Assembly: GCF_002154505.1 (NCBI RefSeq)
Contig: NZ_MUBM01000084.1
Location: 1 to 34,258 of the forward strand
Direction: 5' to 3'
DNA from: Streptomyces carpinensis
GTDB taxonomy: Bacteria > Actinomycetota > Actinomycetes > Streptomycetales > Streptomycetaceae
DNA: 34,258 nucleotides
Made by a program: the position numbers and the translations under genes. The notes beneath the pieces were generated by a model. The model ran no database searches. It saw nothing but the letters and a program-made list of their open reading frames with translations, and had not been told where the DNA came from. Position 1 is the stretch's first letter; every line of letters starts with the position of its first letter. Positions 1 through 8,953 of the stretch are shown in pieces.

Positions 1-983
1 CCCCCGCCCCGGTCACCCCGGCGCCGGCTCCGGCCGCCGCCCAGCCGACCGACGAGGGCGCGTACGTGACCCCGCTGGTGCGCAAGCTCGCCGCCGAGAA
101 CGGCGTCGACCTGTCCGCCGTCAAGGGCACCGGCGTCGGCGGCCGTATCCGCAAGCAGGACGTCCTGGCCGCCGCCGAGGCCGCGAAGGCCGCCGCCGCC
201 GCTCCGGCTCCGGCCGCCGCTCCGGTCGCCGCCAAGAAGGCCCCGGCGCTGGAGGTCTCCCCGCTGCGCGGCCAGACCGTCAAGATGACCCGCATCCGCA
301 AGGTCATCGGCGACAACATGGTCAAGGCGCTGCACGAGCAGGCCCAGCTGTCGTCGGTCGTCGAGGTCGACGTCACCCGTCTGATGAAGCTGCGCGCCCA
401 GGCCAAGGACGCGTTCGCGGCCCGTGAGGGCGTCAAGCTCTCCCCGATGCCGTTCTTCGTCAAGGCCGCCGCCCAGGCGCTGAAGGCCCACCCGGTCATC
501 AACGCCAAGATCAACGAGGCCGAGGGCACGATCACCTACTTCGACGCCGAGAACATCGGCATCGCGGTGGACTCCGAGAAGGGCCTGATGACCCCGGTCA
601 TCAAGCGCGCCGGCGACCTCAACATCGCGGGCATCGCCAAGGCCACGGCGGAGCTGGCGGGCAAGGTCCGCGCCAACAAGATCACCCCGGACGAGCTGTC
701 CGGTGCGACCTTCACCATCTCCAACACCGGTTCGCGCGGCGCGCTGTTCGACACGATCATCGTGCCGCCGGGCCAGGTCGCGATCCTCGGCATCGGCGCC
801 ACCGTCAAGCGCCCGGCCGTCATCGAGACCGAGGAGGGCACGGTCATCGGCGTCCGCGACATGACGTACCTGACCCTCTCCTACGACCACCGCCTGGTGG
901 ACGGCGCCGACGCGGCCCGTTACCTGACGGCGGTCAAGGCGATCCTGGAGGCCGGCGAGTTCGAGGTCGAGCTCGGCCTCTGA
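1..983 (+). CDS. sucB: Dihydrolipoamide acyltransferase (E2), 3' part of gene
   Basis: This is the E2 core of the 2-oxoglutarate (and in actinobacteria possibly also pyruvate) dehydrogenase complex; it moves the acyl group from lipoyl-lysine to CoA in the cytoplasm. The frame is already open at base 3, so the start and the lipoyl domain(s) lie upstream of the window. Visible in order: an Ala/Pro linker, an E3-binding domain (from [15 protein letters not shown], about bases 66-180), a second Ala/Pro linker, and the catalytic acyltransferase domain from [13 protein letters not shown] to the end. The active-site motif [12 protein letters not shown] (HxxxDG) is intact near bases 880-915. It ends in TGA and is followed by a strong terminator. 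In Corynebacteriales one SucB-type E2 serves both PDH and ODH, and aceE nearby makes this plausible here (inference). lipB and lipA, 13-15 kb downstream, would lipoylate it. Confidence 0.93.
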   Translation, partial: PAPVTPAPAPAAAQPTDEGAYVTPLVRKLAAENGVDLSAVKGTGVGGRIRKQDVLAAAEAAKAAAAAPAPAAAPVAAKKAPALEVSPLRGQTVKMTRIRKVIGDNMVKALHEQAQLSSVVEVDVTRLMKLRAQAKDAFAAREGVKLSPMPFFVKAAAQALKAHPVINAKINEAEGTITYFDAENIGIAVDSEKGLMTPVIKRAGDLNIAGIAKATAELAGKVRANKITPDELSGATFTISNTGSRGALFDTIIVPPGQVAILGIGATVKRPAVIETEEGTVIGVRDMTYLTLSYDHRLVDGADAARYLTAVKAILEAGEFEVELGL

Positions 984-1012
984 TCCCCGATCCCGGCACG
1001 TCCGGGAGCTGT

Positions 1013-1052
1013 ACGGCGCCCCCGCCCGGAGCACTCCGGGCGGGGGCGCCGT
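1013..1052 (+). terminator. Rho-independent-type terminator after sucB
   Basis: This is a perfect inverted repeat with 18 paired bases (arms 1013-1030 and 1035-1052) around a GCAC loop, followed by GTGTTTCG. It starts 29 bases after the sucB stop. Streptomyces terminators often lack a long T run, so the stem alone is reasonable support. Confidence 0.85.
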
Positions 1053-1155
1053 GTTTCGCCGTTTGAACATTTCTTGGCCTTGACGGCGTGTAAGCCTCGT
1101 CTCACCTGCGTGAAAGCGCCTGTATGCGCCCTTCCGCCCCGGCCCGGCCGCCGTA

Positions 1156-1170
1156 TTGTCTAAACGTCAA
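1156..1170. promoter_or_regulatory. Imperfect palindrome upstream of the GntR gene
   Basis: The 15 bases TTGTCTAAACGTCAA have the symmetric form TTGnC-N5-GnCAA. The site is AT-richer than its surroundings and lies 42 bases before the GntR start. GntR/FCD regulators commonly bind short palindromes at their own promoter, so an autoregulatory operator is possible. It does not resemble the palindrome in front of aceE. Confidence 0.3.
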
Positions 1171-1212
1171 CGCCCCCGGGGACCGCGCCGGGTCCCGCTT
1201 TAAGGAGCCTCC

Positions 1213-1836
1213 ATGACCGCGCCCGTCGTCCACTCGCTGCGCGAACAGATCCGCGAGCACATCGTGGAGGGGATCGTGAGCGGACGCTGGAAGCCGGGCG
1301 AGCGGATCGTGGAGCGGCGGATCGCCACCGAGCTGGAGGTCAGCCAGACCCCGGTGCGGGAGGCACTGCGCGAGCTGGAGTCGCTGCGGCTGATCGAATC
1401 GGCGCCGAACAAGGGCGTCCGGGTGCGCAATCTGACCGCCGCCGACCTGGAGGAGAGCTATCCCGTCCGGGCCGGTCTGGAGGCCATCGCGGCGGAGCTG
1501 GCGGCCGAGCGGCTGGCCGAGGACTGCTCGGCCCTGGAGCCGCACGTGGCCGCGCTCTACGACGCCGACCGCAGGGCCGACGGCACGGCGCAGGTGCGGC
1601 ACACGGTGGGCTTCCACCGCGAGCTCGTGCGCGCGGCCGGCAACTCGGTGCTGCTGCACACCTGGGAGGGCCTGGGCATCGAGGTCTTCACCGCGCTGTC
1701 GATCCGCTGGCTGGGAACGGTCCAGCAGTCGTACGCGGAGGAGCACGAGGAGCTGGTGCAGGCGTTCCGCAGGCGTGACCCGCGGATCGCGGAGCTGGTG
1801 AAGGCCCACGTCCTGGGGTGCGCGCCGCGACCGTGA
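1213..1836 (+). CDS. GntR-family (FCD/FadR subfamily) transcriptional regulator
   Basis: A 207-residue DNA-binding regulator, probably responding to a carboxylate or acyl metabolite. The N-terminal winged helix (about residues 5-72) carries the GntR signature: LREQIREHIVEGIVSG, then GERIVERRIATELEVSQTPV and REALRELESLRLIE. The C-terminal half is a helical FCD ligand domain with conserved-looking histidines (HTVGFHRELVRAAGN) of the kind that bind metal or carboxylate. The start is preceded by AAGGAG. The length is slightly short for the family (about 220-240), and the C-terminus ends abruptly after VKAHVLGCAPRP. It lies between sucB and aceE, so control of pyruvate or 2-oxoglutarate dehydrogenase genes, in the manner of E. 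coli PdhR, is a reasonable guess but not shown. Confidence 0.85.
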   Translation: MTAPVVHSLREQIREHIVEGIVSGRWKPGERIVERRIATELEVSQTPVREALRELESLRLIESAPNKGVRVRNLTAADLEESYPVRAGLEAIAAELAAERLAEDCSALEPHVAALYDADRRADGTAQVRHTVGFHRELVRAAGNSVLLHTWEGLGIEVFTALSIRWLGTVQQSYAEEHEELVQAFRRRDPRIAELVKAHVLGCAPRP

Positions 1837-1883
1837 CCCGGTCGAGCACTCCCCCGCTCACCTGCGGAAACCATTCGAAAACA

Positions 1884-1920
1884 CGGCACCGCGTGCCTGC
1901 CCGAAAGGCACCCCGTGCCG
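1884..1920 (+). terminator. Hairpin with symmetric internal loop after the GntR gene
   Basis: CGGCAC (1884-1889) pairs with GTGCCG (1915-1920), and GTGCC (1893-1897) pairs with GGCAC (1907-1911). The two stems are separated by a 3x3 internal loop and closed by a 9-base loop. It lies 47 bases after the GntR stop and could be that gene's terminator or a structured leader of aceE. Confidence 0.4.
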
Positions 1921-1958
1921 ACTTTCTCGGTATCGAGAGGTTTTCACCCTCAACCCTT

Positions 1959-1975
1959 TGATCGATCATCGATCA
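1959..1975. promoter_or_regulatory. Perfect 17-bp palindrome upstream of aceE (candidate operator)
   Basis: TGATCGAT-C-ATCGATCA is an exact palindrome (8+1+8), located 120 bases before the aceE start and just after the GntR gene. Its AT-rich composition and symmetry suggest a dimeric regulator site. The adjacent GntR/FCD protein is the obvious candidate ligand, by position only. Confidence 0.5.
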
Positions 1976-2095
1976 GGGAGTTAGAGTCACCGACGGGCTC
2001 CAACCAGAGCTCCAGCCCTGTCCTGCCAAAGACCTAGGGCACCCCCGAACCCTTACCAGATGAGGGAACCCCCTTCGACTGAGGAAGGCGGCGAC

Positions 2096-4798
2096 ATGAC
2101 CGACCCCAACGCCATCCAGCCGAGCGAGCTCGACCAGCTCCCGGACCGCGACCCCGAGGAGACCGCCGAATGGCAGGCCTCGCTGGACGCCGTCGCCAAG
2201 GCGGCCGGGCCGCACCGTGCCGCGTACCTGATGCGCCGCACACTGGAGCGTGCTGAGGGCACCGGCGTCGCCCTGCCGAAGCTCCTCGAGACCGACTACG
2301 TCAACTCCATCCCGACCGCCGCGGAGCCGGCCGTCCCCGGTGACGAGGCCATGGAGGCCCGGATCACCGCGTGGAACCGGTGGAACGCGGCCGCGATGGT
2401 CACCCGTGGCAGCAAGCACGGCGTCGGCGGCCACATCGCCACCTTCGCCTCCGCGGCCTGGCTGTACGAGACGGGCTTCAACCACTTCTTCCACGGCAAG
2501 GAGGGCGACGGCTCCGGCGACCAGCTGTACATCCAGGGCCACGCCTCCCCCGGCATCTACGCCCGCGCCTTCCTGGACGGCCGCCTCACCGAGGCGCACC
2601 TGGACAACTTCCGCCAGGAGGCCGGCGGCAACGGCCTGCCGTCCTACCCGCACCCGCGCCGCCTGCCCTGGCTGTGGGAGTTCCCGACGGTGTCGATGGG
2701 CCTCGGCCCGCTCTCCGCGATCTACCAGGCGCGATTCAACCGCTACCTCACCGCCCGCGGCATCAAGGACGTCTCGTCCTCGCACGTGTGGGCGTTCCTC
2801 GGCGACGGCGAGATGGACGAGCCGGAGTCGACGGCCGCGCTCGCGCTGGCCGCCCGTGAGGAGCTGGACAACCTCACCTTCGTCATCAACTGCAACCTGC
2901 AGCGCCTGGACGGCCCGGTCCGCGCCAACTTCAAGATCGTGCAGGAGCTGGAGGCCCAGTTCCGCGGCGCCGGCTGGAACGTCGTCAAGACGCTGTGGGG
3001 CTCCGCCTGGGACGAGCTGTTCGCCCTGGACACCACGGGCGCGCTGGTACGCCGGCTGCGCGAGGTACCGGACGCGCAGGTGCAGACGTACCAGACCCGC
3101 GACGCCGCCTACATCCGCGAGGACTTCTTCGGCAAGGACCCCGCGCTCGCCGAGATGGCGAAGCTGATCGGTGACGACAAGATCATCGAGTGCTTCCACT
3201 TCTCGCGCGGCGGTCACGAGGCCCGCAAGGTCTACGCCGCCTACAAGGCCGCCCTGGAGCACAAGGGCGCCCCGACGGTGATCCTGGCCCAGACGGTCAA
3301 GGGCCACACCCTCGGCCAGGGCTTCGCGTCGAAGAACGCCAACCACCAGATGAAGAAGCTGACGGTGGACGAGTTCAAGCAGATGCGCGATCTGCTGGAA
3401 CTGCCGATCAAGGACAGTGACTTCGCCGACGGCCAGGTCCCCTACGGCCACCCCGGCGCCGACTCCCCCGAGGTCCGCTACCTCCAGGAGCGCCGCGCGG
3501 CCCTCGGCGGCCCGGCACCGGCCCGCCGCGTCCACCCGCTCGCGCCGCTGCCGGCTCCGGCCGACAAGGCCTTCGCCTCCTTCGACAAGGGCTCCGGCTC
3601 GCAGAACGTGGCCACCACCATGGCCTTCGTCCGCCTGGTCAAGGACCTGGTCCGCGACAAGGAGACGGGTAAGCGCTGGGTGCCGATCGTCCCGGACGAG
3701 GCGCGCACCTTCGGCATGGAGAGCCTGTTCCCGTCCCTCGGCATCTACTCGCCCAAGGGCCAGACGTACGAGCCGGTCGACCGCGACCAGCTGATGTACT
3801 ACAAGGAGGCCAAGAACGGCCAGATCCTCAACGAGGGGATCACCGAGGCCGGTTCGATGGCCGACTTCATCGCCGCGTCCACCGCGTACGCGACGCACGG
3901 CGAGGCGATGATCCCCTTCTACATCTTCTACTCGATGTTCGGCTGGCAGCGCACCGCCGACCAGATGTGGCAGCTCGGCGACCAGCTCGGCCGCGGCTTC
4001 CTCGTCGGCGCCACGGCCGGCCGTACGACGCTGACGGGTGAGGGCCTGCAGCACGCCGACGGCCACTCTCCGGTCATCGCCGCGACCAACCCGGCGGCGC
4101 TGACGTACGACCCGGCGTTCGCGTACGAGATCGCCGTCATCGTCAAGGAGGGCCTGCGCCGCATGTACGGCGAGGCGGCCGAGGGCGAGGACCAGAACGT
4201 CTTCTACTACCTCACCGTCTACAACGAGCCGCTGCCGCAGCCGGCCAAGCCGTCCGGCCTCGGCATCGACGAGGGCATCGTCAAGGGCCTGTACCGCTTC
4301 AACACGGCCGAGTCGGCGGGCCTGAACTCCCCGGCGAACGCGCCGCGGATCCAGCTGCTGGGCTCCGGCACGGCGATCCACTGGGCCCTTCAGGCCCAGA
4401 AGCTGCTGGCCGAGGAGTGGGGCGTGGCCGCCGACGTGTGGTCCGCGACCTCCTGGGGCGAGCTGCGCCGGGACGCCATGGAGGCCGACGCGGCACTGCT
4501 GCGCGGCGAGGAGCGGGTGCCGTACGTCCGCCAGGCGCTCCAGGGCGCCGAGGGCCCGGTGCTGGCCGTGTCCGACTACATGCGCCAGGTCCCGGACCAG
4601 ATCGCGCAGTGGGTCGAGCAGGACTGGTCCTCGCTGGGCGCCGACGGCTTCGGTCTGTCGGACACCCGTGACGCCGCCCGCCGCCACTTCGGCGTGGACG
4701 CAGAGTCGATCGTCGTCGCCGCCCTGGCCCAGCTGGCCCGGCGCGGCGAGGTGAAGGCCTCGGCGGTCAAGGAGGCCCGGGAGAAGTACGGCCTGTGA
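2096..4798 (+). CDS. aceE: Pyruvate dehydrogenase E1 component, homodimeric type
   Basis: A 900-residue thiamine-diphosphate enzyme that decarboxylates pyruvate and acetylates the lipoyl group of E2 in the pyruvate dehydrogenase complex. It has the length expected for the single-chain AceE type. The ThDP/Mg motif is clear: [10 protein letters not shown] starts at residue 236 and the NCN follows at 265-267. Other conserved blocks are [36 protein letters not shown] and [12 protein letters not shown] chose the ATG at 2096 ([20 protein letters not shown]) because GAGGAAGG sits just upstream and the sequence matches the usual N-terminus. An in-frame ATG at 2060 would add 12 poorly supported residues. 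A perfect palindrome precedes it and a strong terminator follows, so it is probably transcribed alone. Its E2 partner is likely sucB, immediately upstream. Confidence 0.97.
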   Translation: MTDPNAIQPSELDQLPDRDPEETAEWQASLDAVAKAAGPHRAAYLMRRTLERAEGTGVALPKLLETDYVNSIPTAAEPAVPGDEAMEARITAWNRWNAAAMVTRGSKHGVGGHIATFASAAWLYETGFNHFFHGKEGDGSGDQLYIQGHASPGIYARAFLDGRLTEAHLDNFRQEAGGNGLPSYPHPRRLPWLWEFPTVSMGLGPLSAIYQARFNRYLTARGIKDVSSSHVWAFLGDGEMDEPESTAALALAAREELDNLTFVINCNLQRLDGPVRANFKIVQELEAQFRGAGWNVVKTLWGSAWDELFALDTTGALVRRLREVPDAQVQTYQTRDAAYIREDFFGKDPALAEMAKLIGDDKIIECFHFSRGGHEARKVYAAYKAALEHKGAPTVILAQTVKGHTLGQGFASKNANHQMKKLTVDEFKQMRDLLELPIKDSDFADGQVPYGHPGADSPEVRYLQERRAALGGPAPARRVHPLAPLPAPADKAFASFDKGSGSQNVATTMAFVRLVKDLVRDKETGKRWVPIVPDEARTFGMESLFPSLGIYSPKGQTYEPVDRDQLMYYKEAKNGQILNEGITEAGSMADFIAASTAYATHGEAMIPFYIFYSMFGWQRTADQMWQLGDQLGRGFLVGATAGRTTLTGEGLQHADGHSPVIAATNPAALTYDPAFAYEIAVIVKEGLRRMYGEAAEGEDQNVFYYLTVYNEPLPQPAKPSGLGIDEGIVKGLYRFNTAESAGLNSPANAPRIQLLGSGTAIHWALQAQKLLAEEWGVAADVWSATSWGELRRDAMEADAALLRGEERVPYVRQALQGAEGPVLAVSDYMRQVPDQIAQWVEQDWSSLGADGFGLSDTRDAARRHFGVDAESIVVAALAQLARRGEVKASAVKEAREKYGL

Positions 4799-4837
4799 GG
4801 ACCGGCGGGCCCGACGCCTGTGCGGGCTGACTGATGA

Positions 4838-4869
4838 CGAAGGGGTACGGCCGCGGCCGTACCCCTTCG
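4838..4869 (+). terminator. Strong terminator after aceE
   Basis: This is a perfect inverted repeat with 15-base arms (4838-4852 and 4855-4869), beginning CGAAGGGGTACGGCC, 39 bases after the aceE stop. It lies directly in front of the candidate promoter of the next gene and so insulates it from aceE read-through. Confidence 0.85.
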
Positions 4870-4892
4870 CTGTCAGTGGGTCCCGGCATCAT
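4870..4892 (+). promoter_or_regulatory. RecA-NDp/PafBC-like promoter, leaderless WYL gene
   Basis: CTGTCAGTG (4870-4878), 8 spacer bases and CATCAT (4887-4892) reproduce the layout TTGTCAGTG-N8-TAGnnT known for the actinobacterial LexA-independent DNA-damage promoter. The -10 hexamer is weak (only A2 and T6 match). Transcription would begin about 7 bases later, at 4899, which is exactly the A of the start codon. Confidence 0.45.
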
Positions 4893-4898
4893 GAGGCC

Positions 4899-5948
4899 AT
4901 GCGTGCCGCCCGTCTGATCAAAATGGTGCTGCTGCTGCAGTCCCGGCCGTCCATGACCGCCGCCGAGCTCGCCCGGGAGCTGGAGGTGTCGGAGCGCACG
5001 GTCACACGTGACGCGCAGGCGCTGTCGGAGGCGGGCGTCCCGGTGTACGCCGACCGGGGACGGGCCGGCGGATACCGGCTGGTCGGCGGCTACCGCACCC
5101 TCCCGCAGAGTCTGAAGGGCCTGGGAGGTGCCCCCCTGACCGGCCTGGCGCGCGGCGAGGCCGAGGCGCTGTTCCTCAGCGGTGTGCCGGGGGCGCTGCG
5201 GGAGATGGGGCTGGAGGACACCGCCTCGGCGGCCCGGCTGAAGGTGTCCGCGGCGCTGCTTCCGTCCCTGCGCGACGCCTCCCGGACGGCGGCGCAGCGC
5301 TTCCATCTGGACGCGCCGGCCTGGTTCCGGGAACCGAGGACGCCCGAGCTGCTGCCCGCGGTCGCGGACGCGGTGTGGGACGACCGCCGGATCACCGCGC
5401 GCTACCGGCGCGGGGAGGCCGAGGTGGTGCGGGACCTGGAACCGTACGGGCTCGTCCTCAAGGCGGGCGTGTGGTATCTGTGCGCGCGGGTCGCGGAGCG
5501 CGGGCCGTCCCGGGATCACCGCGACCACCGTGGGGACCGCGCCGACCGGTTCCGCGTCTACCGCATCGACCGGTTCACGGGCGTCGACGCGGGCGAGGAG
5601 CGGTTCGCCCGCGAGGAGGAGTTCGACCTGCCCGCGTTCTGGGCGGAGCGCGCCGAGCAGTTCGCCCGCTCCATCCTGCGCGCCGAGGTCGTCGTACGGC
5701 TGTCCGAGGAGGGCACGCGACGGCTCCCGCACACGGTGGACCCGGCGGCGGCCCGCGAGGCCCTGGCCGACGCGGACGCCCCGGACGAGCACGGCCGGGT
5801 GACGGTGACCCTGCCGGTCGAGTCCGAGGAGGTCGCCCACGGCCAGCTCACGTCGCTCGGCCCGGAGGTGGAGGTCCTCGCTCCGCCCGCACTGCGCGAG
5901 CGCTTCGCACGGGACGCGGCACGTCTCGCCGCGCTGTACGGCCCATGA
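4899..5948 (+). CDS. HTH/WYL-domain transcriptional regulator
   Basis: A 349-residue DNA-binding protein. Residues 1-60 form a DeoR-like helix-turn-helix (RLIKMVLLLQSRPSMTAAEL, then LEVSERTVTRDAQALSEAGV, then a wing with YADRGRAGGYRL). The middle and C-terminal parts match the WYL and WCX layout: ITARYRRGEAEVVRDLEPYG, LVLKAGVWYLCARVAE and a C-terminal SEEVAHGQLTSLGPEVEVL. WYL proteins sense ligands such as nucleic acid; PafB and PafC of mycobacteria, which drive a LexA-independent DNA-damage response, are of this type. This protein is a stand-alone relative, not demonstrably PafB or PafC. There is only a weak GAGG before the ATG, and a candidate -10 places transcription start at the ATG itself, so the mRNA may be leaderless. 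Confidence 0.85.
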   Translation: MRAARLIKMVLLLQSRPSMTAAELARELEVSERTVTRDAQALSEAGVPVYADRGRAGGYRLVGGYRTLPQSLKGLGGAPLTGLARGEAEALFLSGVPGALREMGLEDTASAARLKVSAALLPSLRDASRTAAQRFHLDAPAWFREPRTPELLPAVADAVWDDRRITARYRRGEAEVVRDLEPYGLVLKAGVWYLCARVAERGPSRDHRDHRGDRADRFRVYRIDRFTGVDAGEERFAREEEFDLPAFWAERAEQFARSILRAEVVVRLSEEGTRRLPHTVDPAAAREALADADAPDEHGRVTVTLPVESEEVAHGQLTSLGPEVEVLAPPALRERFARDAARLAALYGP

Positions 5949-6036
5949 GGCGCAGGCACATCAAGAAGCTGTAGAGCCCATAACAATCCGCCGCACTCCG
6001 CGTGCGGGCCCCGGTCCGAGGGCCGATGCTTGACCC

Positions 6037-6558
6037 GTGATGGACGAGACGGACTTCTGGGAGCTGATCGACGCCACGCGCGGGGCCGCCGAGGGGGACC
6101 CCGAGGAGCAGGCCGATCTGCTCGTGGAACGGCTGCTCGAGTTCGAACCGGAACTGGTGCTGGACTTCGCCCGTCACTTCGAGTCCCGTTACAACCGCGC
6201 CTACCGCTGGGATCTGTGGGGCGCCGCCTGGGTGCTGCTCGACGGGGCGAGCGACGACGCGTTCGACTTCTTCCGGTGCTGGCTGATCGGCCAGGGGCGG
6301 GAGATCTTCGAGGGCGCCCTGCACGACCCGGACTCGCTCGCGGATCTCCTGGACGACTTCGACGAGGAGATCGACGGCGACGGCGAGGAGCTCGGCTACG
6401 CGGCCGACGAGGCCTACGAACAGCTCACCGGCACCGTCGCCCCCGACCTCGGCATCCCGCCCGCCCCGGCCGAACCGGAGGGCTCCCCGATCACCTTCGA
6501 GGACGACCGGGTGCTCGCCCAGCGGTATCCCAGGCTGTGGGACCGGTTCCGGGATTGA
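6037..6558 (+). CDS. DUF4240 domain protein
   Basis: A 173-residue acidic cytoplasmic protein that begins with the DUF4240 pattern FWELIDATRG and continues with ERLLEFEPELVLDFARHFES, WDLWGAAWVLLDGASDDAFD and FFRCWLIGQGREIFEGAL. Many Asp and Glu residues follow. The biochemical function is unknown; the family is widespread in Streptomyces and often annotated only by its DUF. Start: GTG at 6037 or ATG at 6040. No ribosome-binding site is visible, and a -10-like GATGCT at 6025-6030 would start the transcript at about 6037, which suggests a leaderless message. It stands alone between the WYL gene and the convergent amidase gene. Confidence 0.75.
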   Translation: MMDETDFWELIDATRGAAEGDPEEQADLLVERLLEFEPELVLDFARHFESRYNRAYRWDLWGAAWVLLDGASDDAFDFFRCWLIGQGREIFEGALHDPDSLADLLDDFDEEIDGDGEELGYAADEAYEQLTGTVAPDLGIPPAPAEPEGSPITFEDDRVLAQRYPRLWDRFRD

Positions 6559-6684
6559 CGCCGTCGCCTCCACGTCCCGCCCGTCCGGCGTCGGGCGCGC
6601 CGACCGCGTTGCCGGACGAGGCGGCTTCAGCGACGCCGTGGCGGCCCTTGGGGCCCACGGTGCCAGGATGCTCCGGCGTCCGGC

Positions 6685-7578
6685 TCAGCTCCTGCCCTGC
6701 AGCCGGGCCGCGGCCTCCCGGATGGCCGGGAGGCGCACCGTGAGGGCCGCGCCCGGGCAGTTCGTGGGGAAGCCGTCCGTGTGTCCGGCCAGAGCGGGGA
6801 GCAGCGCGGTGGTGCCGGCCGCGTACCGGCTGAGCGTGTTGCTGGAGACCAGGGTGACGGACGAGCGCGGGTCGACCCCGGCCAGACCGAGTTTCCAGGC
6901 GACGAGCGCGGCGATCGCGTTCGTCATCGCGGACGGCACCGGTGTCCCGGCCGTGAACGTGCCGATGGCCGCGATGCCCGCCGTGCGGTGGTTGAAGCCC
7001 TGGGTGTGGGCGCCTGTGACGGCGCGGTCGACGCCGCCGGCGCGGCCCTCGTAGATGGTGCCGCAGCGGTCGACGAGGAAGTTGTAGCCGATGTCGTCCC
7101 AGTTGCGGACGCTGGTGTGGCCCGCGTACAGGAGGCGGATGATGCGCGGGGCGTCGGCGCAGGCGTAGTCGTTGGGCGAGTCGGTGTGGTGGAGGAAGAC
7201 GGCTACGACCTTGTCGTCGTAGCGGGGCGGCGGCTGCGGGTGCCGCGTGTCGGCGTCCAGCCACACCGACCGCGGCACGATGCTGGGCCGGGGCGCCGTG
7301 TGCATCCTGGTGTCCAGGTGCGGCGCCACGACCTGTGCGGGTACCGGGCCGGCCTCCTGGGCGTGCGCCCCGTCCGGTGCTCGCCCGGTCACCCTGCGTT
7401 CGACGCCCTGGCTGCCCAGCAGCAGCGCGCCGACGGCGACGGCTGCCGACAGGCAGCACAGCAGTGTCACGGCGGTGTGCCGCAGCCGCTCCGGGCGCCG
7501 GCGCGCCACGCCGACACGGCGCGGCCCTCGCGGACCCGGGCGTCTGTGGGCCCGCGCTGCTTTCCCCACTCCACGCAT
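6685..7578 (-). CDS. Membrane-anchored PGRP/N-acetylmuramoyl-L-alanine amidase
   Basis: A 297-residue protein predicted to sit in or outside the membrane and cut the bond between muramic acid and L-alanine in peptidoglycan. A basic N-terminus (RRPGPRGPRRVGVARRRPER) is followed by one hydrophobic segment (TAVTLLCCLSAAVAVGALLL), then a linker and a peptidoglycan-recognition/amidase_2 domain from IVPRSVWLDAD. Zinc-ligand type residues are present: HH in FLHHTDSPNDYAC, H in LAGHTDGFPTNC and C in the NCPG motif. YNFLVDRCGTIYEGRAGG is typical of PGRP proteins. I chose the ATG at 7578 because AGTGAG lies just upstream; a start at 7641 would add 21 unlikely residues. It is divergent from a MarP-like protease gene, with about 190 bases between them. 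Confidence 0.85.
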   Translation of the reverse strand: MRGVGKAARAHRRPGPRGPRRVGVARRRPERLRHTAVTLLCCLSAAVAVGALLLGSQGVERRVTGRAPDGAHAQEAGPVPAQVVAPHLDTRMHTAPRPSIVPRSVWLDADTRHPQPPPRYDDKVVAVFLHHTDSPNDYACADAPRIIRLLYAGHTSVRNWDDIGYNFLVDRCGTIYEGRAGGVDRAVTGAHTQGFNHRTAGIAAIGTFTAGTPVPSAMTNAIAALVAWKLGLAGVDPRSSVTLVSSNTLSRYAAGTTALLPALAGHTDGFPTNCPGAALTVRLPAIREAAARLQGRS

Positions 7579-7768
7579 GAGCTCACTGTCACCCCCATCC
7601 GGTCCGTCCGCGATGTGTGCTGTGCCACCTGGTGGAACCATCGTCCTGGTCGGCGTCGTTTCTGGTGGTACACGTACACGTGGCCGGTCCCCGGATCCGC
7701 GTGCGCGTGGCTGATCACTGGGCCTGTCCCACGCGTATGTGTGGAGGTCCGAGAGAAAGGCGGCATGC

Positions 7769-8953
7769 GTGGACCTGCTCGACCTCGTGCTGTTGCTGCT
7801 GATCCTGCTCTACGCGGCGTCCGGCTACCGGCGCGGACTGGTGGCCGGCTGCATCTCGCTGGCCGGGTTCGTGGGCGGCGCGGTCGTCGGCGTGTGGGTG
7901 CTGCCGTGGGTGATGGACTTCGTCACGCGCGGGACGACGACGGCGACGGTCACCGCCGTCCTCGCGGTGCTGGTGCCCGCGGTCGTGGGGCACGAGCTGG
8001 CGGGGCGTCTGGCGCTGCGGCTGAGGCGCGAGCTGGATCACGGGCCGCTGCGGGTGGCCGACGGGATCGGCGGGGCCGCCGCCAACTCGGTGGCGGTGCT
8101 GATCGTGGCCTGGGTGGCGGCGAGCGTGCTGGGCGCCTCCTCGTCCCCGGTGGTGACGACGGCGATACGCGACTCGACGCTGCTGGGCGCCGTGCAGAAG
8201 GCGATGCCGGACACCACGCCGGCCTGGTTCTCGCACGCCACCTCCGCGCTGACCGAGGCGGGCTTCCCGCAGGTCTTCAACCCGTTCGAGAACGAGCCGG
8301 CGGCGGGCGTGGCCAGGCCCTCCGGCGACAGTGTGACGGCCGACGCGACGAACGCCGCCCGGCTCAGCACGGTGAAGATCCAGGGTTCCTCGGGCAACCA
8401 GGGCCGCGAGGGCAGCGGTTTCGTGTACGCGCGGCAGCATGTGATGACCAATGCGCACGTGGTGGCGGGCATCGACGATCCGACCGTGCAGATCGGCGGC
8501 GCAGGACACTCCTACCAGGCGCGGGTGGTGCTGTTCGACCCGGACCGGGACGTGGCCGTCCTCTACGTCCCCGGTCTGCAGGCTCCCGTGCTGCGCTTCG
8601 ACAGCACCGCCGCGCGCGGCGACTCGGCCGTGGTCGCGGGCTATCCGCAGGACGGCAGCCTGAACCTGCAGGCGGCGACGGTCGCGAACCGGATCCGGGC
8701 GACGGGCCAGAACATCTACAACAGCGCCATGGTCACGCGCGAGATCTACGCGATCCGCTCCACCGTCCGCCCCGGCAACTCCGGCGGCCCGCTGCTGACC
8801 GGCGACGGCCGGGTCTACGGCATGGTCTTCGCCCGCTCCACCTCGGACCGCGAGACGGGCTACGTCCTGACGGCGGCCGAGATCGCCCCGGACGCGCAGC
8901 AGGCGGCGAGCGAGACGACGGCGGTGGACACGGGCGAGCTGGTCGCCTCCTGA
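7769..8953 (+). CDS. MarP-type membrane serine protease (CvpA + trypsin-like)
   Basis: A 394-residue integral membrane protease. The first about 150 residues form four hydrophobic segments in a CvpA-like arrangement (VLLLLILLYAASGYRRGLVA at the start). The periplasm-facing part is a chymotrypsin-like protease with a complete triad: His230 in TNAHVVAG, Asp261 in DRDVAVLYV and Ser338 in RPGNSGGPL. Length and layout match MarP (Rv3671c) of Mycobacterium tuberculosis, 397 residues, which is needed for acid resistance and processes the peptidoglycan hydrolase RipA. I chose the GTG at 7769 because GAGAAAGG lies 8 bases upstream; the in-frame ATG at 7739 has no such site. Divergence from a peptidoglycan amidase gene suggests an envelope role (inference). 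Confidence 0.9.
   Translation: MDLLDLVLLLLILLYAASGYRRGLVAGCISLAGFVGGAVVGVWVLPWVMDFVTRGTTTATVTAVLAVLVPAVVGHELAGRLALRLRRELDHGPLRVADGIGGAAANSVAVLIVAWVAASVLGASSSPVVTTAIRDSTLLGAVQKAMPDTTPAWFSHATSALTEAGFPQVFNPFENEPAAGVARPSGDSVTADATNAARLSTVKIQGSSGNQGREGSGFVYARQHVMTNAHVVAGIDDPTVQIGGAGHSYQARVVLFDPDRDVAVLYVPGLQAPVLRFDSTAARGDSAVVAGYPQDGSLNLQAATVANRIRATGQNIYNSAMVTREIYAIRSTVRPGNSGGPLLTGDGRVYGMVFARSTSDRETGYVLTAAEIAPDAQQAASETTAVDTGELVAS

Noticed and set aside
1973..4687. Very long open frame on the minus strand opposite aceE
   Set aside because: It is a shadow of the high-GC aceE codons: no plausible start signal, composition dominated by Arg, Gly, Val and Leu, and no recognisable motif.
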